NCBI GenBank assembly: GCA_036258195.1
Contig: DATAED010000011.1
Span: 1-15,654 of the forward strand
Length of the DNA stretch: 15,654 nt
Direction of reading: 5' to 3'
DNA from: JAKAIY01 sp036258195
GTDB taxonomy: Bacteria; Chloroflexota; Ktedonobacteria; Ktedonobacterales; JADMIN01
Of the stretch, positions 12,639 through 15,654 are shown one piece after another; the stretch's first letter is position 1; every line of letters begins with the position of its first letter. The position numbers and the translations under genes are program-made. Below the pieces are notes generated by a model. The model saw only the letters and a list, made by a program, of their open reading frames with translations, searched no databases and was not told where the DNA came from.

Positions 12639-13926
12639 TGGGTCAGGTGATGGGGAGGTGGCGCTGCGCTGGTCGCTGAACCCGGCGCAGTGGGAGTTCG
12701 TTCACAGCCGGGCGCGCTTCAGTCTGTATATCGGTGGCATCGGCGCGGGCAAGACCTATGCCGGGGCGGCGCGGGCCACGCTGCGGGCGCTGGAGGATGG
12801 CGGCTCGCTGGGGTTGGTGGGCGCGCCGACCTGGGCGATGCTGCGCGATACGACGCAGCGGGCGCTCTTCGAGCTGCTGCCGCATCAGGCGATCCGCCAC
12901 TACTATCGCAGCGAGCGGCGCGTGGCCCTGCACAACGGCTCGGAGATCCTGCTGCGCTCGCTCGACCAGCCCGACTTCGCGCGCGGGCTGAATCTGGCGT
13001 GGTTCTGGCTCGACGAAGCGCCACTGTGCGGCTATTACGCCTGGGAGGTGTTGAAGGGGCGACTGCGCCAGCCGGGCCACGCCACGGCGGCCTGGGCCAC
13101 TGGCACGCCGCACGGTCGCGATGGCTTCGCGCGCGACTTCGAGCTGGCGCCGCGCCGCCACCATGCGCTCGTTCGCGCCTCGACCTGGAGCAACGCCCAC
13201 AACCTGCCGCCCGATTTCGTCGCTGATCTCGGCTATACCGGCGCGTTCGAGCAGCAGGAGGTCTACGGGCTGTTTGTGGCGTTCGAGGGGCTGGTCTACA
13301 CGCTCGACCGCTCGCCCGGCGGCGCGCTGCGCGACCCCGCAGAGCGTGGCGGGGCGCCGTGGGCGCGGGTGATCGGCGGGGTGGACTGGGGCTACACCAA
13401 TCCTTCGGCGGCGCTGGTCTTTGCCCGCGATGGCGATGGCAGCTACTGGCAGGTCGCGGAGTTCTATCAGCGCCGCGCCAGCCTGGAGGAGACGCTGCTG
13501 CCCGCCATCGTCGCGCTGACCCGCACGCACGCTGTGGAGGAGTGGTACTGCGGGCCAGACGAGCCGGAGCATATCGAGGCGCTGCGGCTGGCGCTGAGCC
13601 GCGCGGGGCTGGCCGCCCGCGTGACCCGCGCCGACAACGCCGTCCGTGCGGGCATCCAGACAGTGACCTCGCTGCTGGCTCGTCGCACAGATGGCCGCCG
13701 CGGCCTCTACATCGCGCCGCAGATGACGTATACCCTCGCGGAATACGATCAGTACCGCTACGCCACGGCCTCGGCCAGCGGGCGCGACCCTGCCGAGCAG
13801 CCCATCAAGCAGAATGACCACGCGCTCGACGCGACGCGCTATGCTCTCCACACGGAGATCGCTCGGCAGCGCGCCGCCCACCAGACCGAGGACTGGCTGG
13901 CTGCCCTCCGGCGACGAGGCGGATGA
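12619..13926 (+). CDS. Phage terminase large subunit (ATPase and nuclease)
   Basis: 435 residues, the normal length. The ATG at 12619 lies inside the end of the preceding gene and has GAGGAGG nine bases upstream. The ATPase half has Walker A G-G-I-G-A-G-K45-T and Walker B L-A-W-F-W-L-D132-E133-A, followed by a T-G-T-P motif (about 161-164) typical of the coupling region. The nuclease half has the RNase H-like acids D256 in G-G-V-D-W-G-Y-T, a second acid near D314, and D400/D404 in Q-N-D-H-A-L-D-A-T-R-Y. All catalytic elements therefore look intact. The protein translocates DNA into a capsid and cuts it. No portal, capsid, tail or integrase gene accompanies it within the 1.7 kb after its stop or in the genes before the pair, so it is either a prophage remnant or a retained orphan. 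Confidence 0.92.
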   Translation: MSATAGDGSGDGEVALRWSLNPAQWEFVHSRARFSLYIGGIGAGKTYAGAARATLRALEDGGSLGLVGAPTWAMLRDTTQRALFELLPHQAIRHYYRSERRVALHNGSEILLRSLDQPDFARGLNLAWFWLDEAPLCGYYAWEVLKGRLRQPGHATAAWATGTPHGRDGFARDFELAPRRHHALVRASTWSNAHNLPPDFVADLGYTGAFEQQEVYGLFVAFEGLVYTLDRSPGGALRDPAERGGAPWARVIGGVDWGYTNPSAALVFARDGDGSYWQVAEFYQRRASLEETLLPAIVALTRTHAVEEWYCGPDEPEHIEALRLALSRAGLAARVTRADNAVRAGIQTVTSLLARRTDGRRGLYIAPQMTYTLAEYDQYRYATASASGRDPAEQPIKQNDHALDATRYALHTEIARQRAAHQTEDWLAALRRRGG

Positions 13927-13951
13927 GGTGAGCGGCGGGCGCATGCCGGAA

Positions 13952-13989
13952 CCTCACCCCCAGCCCCTCTCACACAGGCGAGGGGAGCC
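13952..13989 (+). repeat. Dispersed hairpin repeat, copy E (degenerate)
   Basis: It has the same CCTCACCCCCAGCCCCTC leader and GAGGGGAGCC end as the other copies, 25 bases after the terminase stop. The stem has decayed to CCCCTC (13964-13969) with GAGGGG (13980-13985). Confidence 0.75.
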
Positions 13990-14112
13990 TCGATTTCGAT
14001 GAGCGAAAGAGTGGGCGACTCCTATTCGCGCAGCGGCGCTTGCCATAGACGAAAGCAGGCCATGGACGCCAGTCTCTGCTTCATTCTGCGGCCATGCGGG
14101 CCGCGCGCGGCG

Positions 14113-14118
14113 TATACT
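14113..14118 (+). promoter_or_regulatory. -10-like TATACT upstream of the M24 peptidase
   Basis: TATACT lies about 64 bases before the ATG at 14182, in the 255-base spacer after the terminase gene. There is no good -35 at 16-18 bases. Apart from repeat copy E I see nothing else in the spacer. Confidence 0.3.
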
Positions 14119-14181
14119 GGGGAACACCAAACGCGACGATGAGTTCAGGCGCGACGAGCGGCGCGCAGAGAGGACGGCACG

Positions 14182-15369
14182 ATGACGGCAGGCAGCATTC
14201 AGGCGGAGAAGTTGGCGCAAGCGGCGGAGTTGCTGGATGAGCAGGGCATCGACTGCTGGCTGACCTTCGTGCGCGAGTCGTCGGAGACGCCTGATCCGGT
14301 GATGAAACTGATCGTGGGGCACGAGGTGACGTGGCAGAGCGCCTTCATCGTGACGCGCTCCGGGCGGCGGGTGGCCATCGTCGGCGGGCCAGAGGGCGCC
14401 ACGGTGCGCCGCGCTGGCCTCTACGACACCGTGCTGACCTACGATGAGGGCATCGCGCCGACACTACGCGAGATCATGCGCGAGCTCGACCCCGGCCAGA
14501 TCGCCATCAACTACGCGCTGGGCGATGTCGCCTCCGATGGCCTGACGCATGGGATGTATCTGCAACTGGTCGAGGCGCTGGCCCGCACGCCCTATCGCCA
14601 GCGTCTCATCTCCGCCGGGCCAATCATCGGCGCGCTACGCAGCCGCAAGACGCCGACCGAGCTGGCCCGCATGCGCAAAGCCATCGAGATCACCGAGGAG
14701 CTGTTTGCGCAGGTGACGGCTTTCCTGCGTCCGGGGCGCGCCGAGGTCGAGGTGGCCGATATGCTGCACGCCGAGATTCGCCGCCGTGGGCTGGAGACAT
14801 CCTGGGCGGCGGATCATTGCCCCACGGTCAATGCGGGCGCGGCGTCGGAGGCTGGCCACGCCGGGCCAACCGACATCGCTATGCAGCCAGGCGATCTGGT
14901 GCATCTCGACTTCGGCATCGCGTATGAGGGCTACCGCGCCGACCTCCAGCGCATGTGGTATCTGCGCAGCGAGACTGACCCGGAGCCGCCCGCCAGCGTG
15001 CGCCATGCCTTCCGGGCCTGCGTGGACGCCATCGAGGCGGGCCGCGCGAAGCTGAAGGCGGGCGTGCAGGGCTGGACGGTGGACGCGGCGGCGCGCGAGA
15101 CGCTGACGGCGGCGGGCTATCCGGAATACAAGCACGCGCTGGGGCATAGCGTGGGGCTGGCGACGCACGATGGTGGGCCGCTGCTGGGGCCGCGCTGGCC
15201 GCGCTACGGCGAGTCGCCGGAGCGGCCCATCGAGCCAGGCTCGGTCTACACGCTGGAGCTGGGCGTGGCCACCGAGCGCGGCTTCATCGGGCTGGAAGAT
15301 GAGGTGCTGGTGAGCCAGGCGGGCGCGGACTACATCTCGCCCGCCCAGCGCGCGCTGATCATCGTCTGA
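14182..15369 (+). CDS. M24 family metallopeptidase (Xaa-Pro aminopeptidase/prolidase-like)
   Basis: 395 residues. The ATG has AGAGGA seven bases upstream. The N-terminal half (about 1-155) is the creatinase/prolidase-type domain, which lacks metal ligands, and includes V-A-I-V-G-G-P-E-G-A. The C-terminal pita-bread domain carries the five dimetal ligands in the expected order: D243 (H-L-D-F-G), D254 (Y-R-A-D-L-Q-R), H322 (A-L-G-H-S-V-G), E359 (Y-T-L-E-L-G) and E372 (G-L-E-D-E-V). It should therefore be an active aminopeptidase or dipeptidase acting on Xaa-Pro bonds in the cytoplasm; creatinase-like activity cannot be excluded. Its stop codon is merged with the ribosome site of the next gene (TGAGGG), so the two are probably translated as a pair. 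Confidence 0.92.
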   Translation: MTAGSIQAEKLAQAAELLDEQGIDCWLTFVRESSETPDPVMKLIVGHEVTWQSAFIVTRSGRRVAIVGGPEGATVRRAGLYDTVLTYDEGIAPTLREIMRELDPGQIAINYALGDVASDGLTHGMYLQLVEALARTPYRQRLISAGPIIGALRSRKTPTELARMRKAIEITEELFAQVTAFLRPGRAEVEVADMLHAEIRRRGLETSWAADHCPTVNAGAASEAGHAGPTDIAMQPGDLVHLDFGIAYEGYRADLQRMWYLRSETDPEPPASVRHAFRACVDAIEAGRAKLKAGVQGWTVDAAARETLTAAGYPEYKHALGHSVGLATHDGGPLLGPRWPRYGESPERPIEPGSVYTLELGVATERGFIGLEDEVLVSQAGADYISPAQRALIIV

Positions 15370-15379
15370 GGGCGCCAAG

Positions 15380-15654
15380 ATGCCATTGCAAAACCGCGTG
15401 ACGCCCTTCGGCGAGATTGTCGCGGTCGAAGGGCGCGGGCTGCTCTTCGGCAATCGCGGCATCCTGCACGACGACCAGCGGCGCATCGTGCGTGCGTGGC
15501 AGGTGCAGCGCTGGATCGCCTGCGTGACGGAGTTTCGCGGGCGACATCGTGAATTGATGCGCCCGCACAGCTACACCGAGCTGTTCTTTCTGGATGAGGC
15601 GGCGGCGTTCGCGGCGGGGCATCGCCCCTGCGCCGAGTGCCGCCACGCCGACTA
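15380..15654 (+). CDS. Conserved hypothetical protein with Cys motif (3' end beyond window)
   Basis: 91 residues are visible and the gene leaves the right edge. The ATG at 15380 has GAGGG seven bases upstream, inside the stop region of the peptidase gene. The start M-P-L-Q-N-R-V-T-P-F-G-E-I-V, the G-N-R-G-x-L-H-D-D and R-W-I-A-C-V-x-E-F-R-G-R segments, P-H-S-Y-T-E-L-F-F-L-D-E-A-A-A-F-A-A-G-H-R-P-C-A-E-C-R make up a conserved uncharacterised family that I recall from several phyla. The R-P-C-A-E-C-R block resembles the zinc-binding C-x-x-C part of Ada-type metal-binding domains, but no function is known to me. Calling it a metal-binding protein is inference from the two cysteines. Confidence 0.75.
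   Translation, partial: MPLQNRVTPFGEIVAVEGRGLLFGNRGILHDDQRRIVRAWQVQRWIACVTEFRGRHRELMRPHSYTELFFLDEAAAFAAGHRPCAECRHAD

Noticed and set aside
12643..13944. Minus-strand frame of 433 codons opposite the terminase large subunit
   Set aside because: Arg-rich shadow; the plus strand has Walker and nuclease motifs.
5614..13989. The hairpin repeats as a CRISPR array
   Set aside because: The copies are kilobases apart at gene ends, with no regular spacers and no cas genes.

Overview
GC-rich bacterial chromosome segment (roughly two thirds G+C by eye) with short, protein-dense intergenic spaces. It has no rRNA, tRNA or CRISPR that I can see. The ClpC-type N-terminal domains, the HtpX/PspAB pair and the ROK kinase look most like Chloroflexota, possibly Ktedonobacteria, with Actinobacteria as the next guess. 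This placement is an inference from family resemblance, not from a marker gene.

Layout. 1-2288: a minus-strand group reads from an AT-rich promoter/operator island near 2020-2063 into a helical protein of unknown function, a thioredoxin-fold redoxin and a DUF2182 membrane protein that runs off the left edge. 2289-5612 (plus): a small hypothetical protein, htpX, pspAB and a ROK sugar kinase. HtpX and PspAB point to envelope-stress membrane quality control. 5614-6304: a small membrane protein whose 3' end is overrun by copies of a dispersed GC-rich hairpin repeat. 6318-8719: a cystathionine gamma-synthase-type PLP enzyme (minus), a divergent GNAT acetyltransferase, and a tail-to-tail small membrane protein. 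8947-9513: a second GNAT, of RimJ/RimL type.

9568-11681 (minus) is the most unusual coding block. A PadR regulator is coupled by an ATGA overlap to an open frame that starts like the N-terminus of a permease. That frame runs without a stop into a protein made of two ClpC-type N domains plus a VOC/glyoxalase-like domain and no AAA+ ATPase. The PadR gene diverges from an isolated terminase small/large subunit pair (11955-13926) that has no other phage gene beside it. The window ends with an M24 (Xaa-Pro type) peptidase and, coupled to its stop codon, the start of a conserved cysteine-motif protein that leaves the right edge.

Five copies of a C-rich/G-rich hairpin repeat (5614, 6182, 6272, 9514, 13952) sit at the 3' ends of genes, one of them inside a coding frame. 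Several -10-like hexamers (TATAAT, TATACT, TATAGT) precede plus-strand genes without convincing -35 boxes. Short tandem repeats of 10, 11 and 12 bp lie in three regulatory regions.
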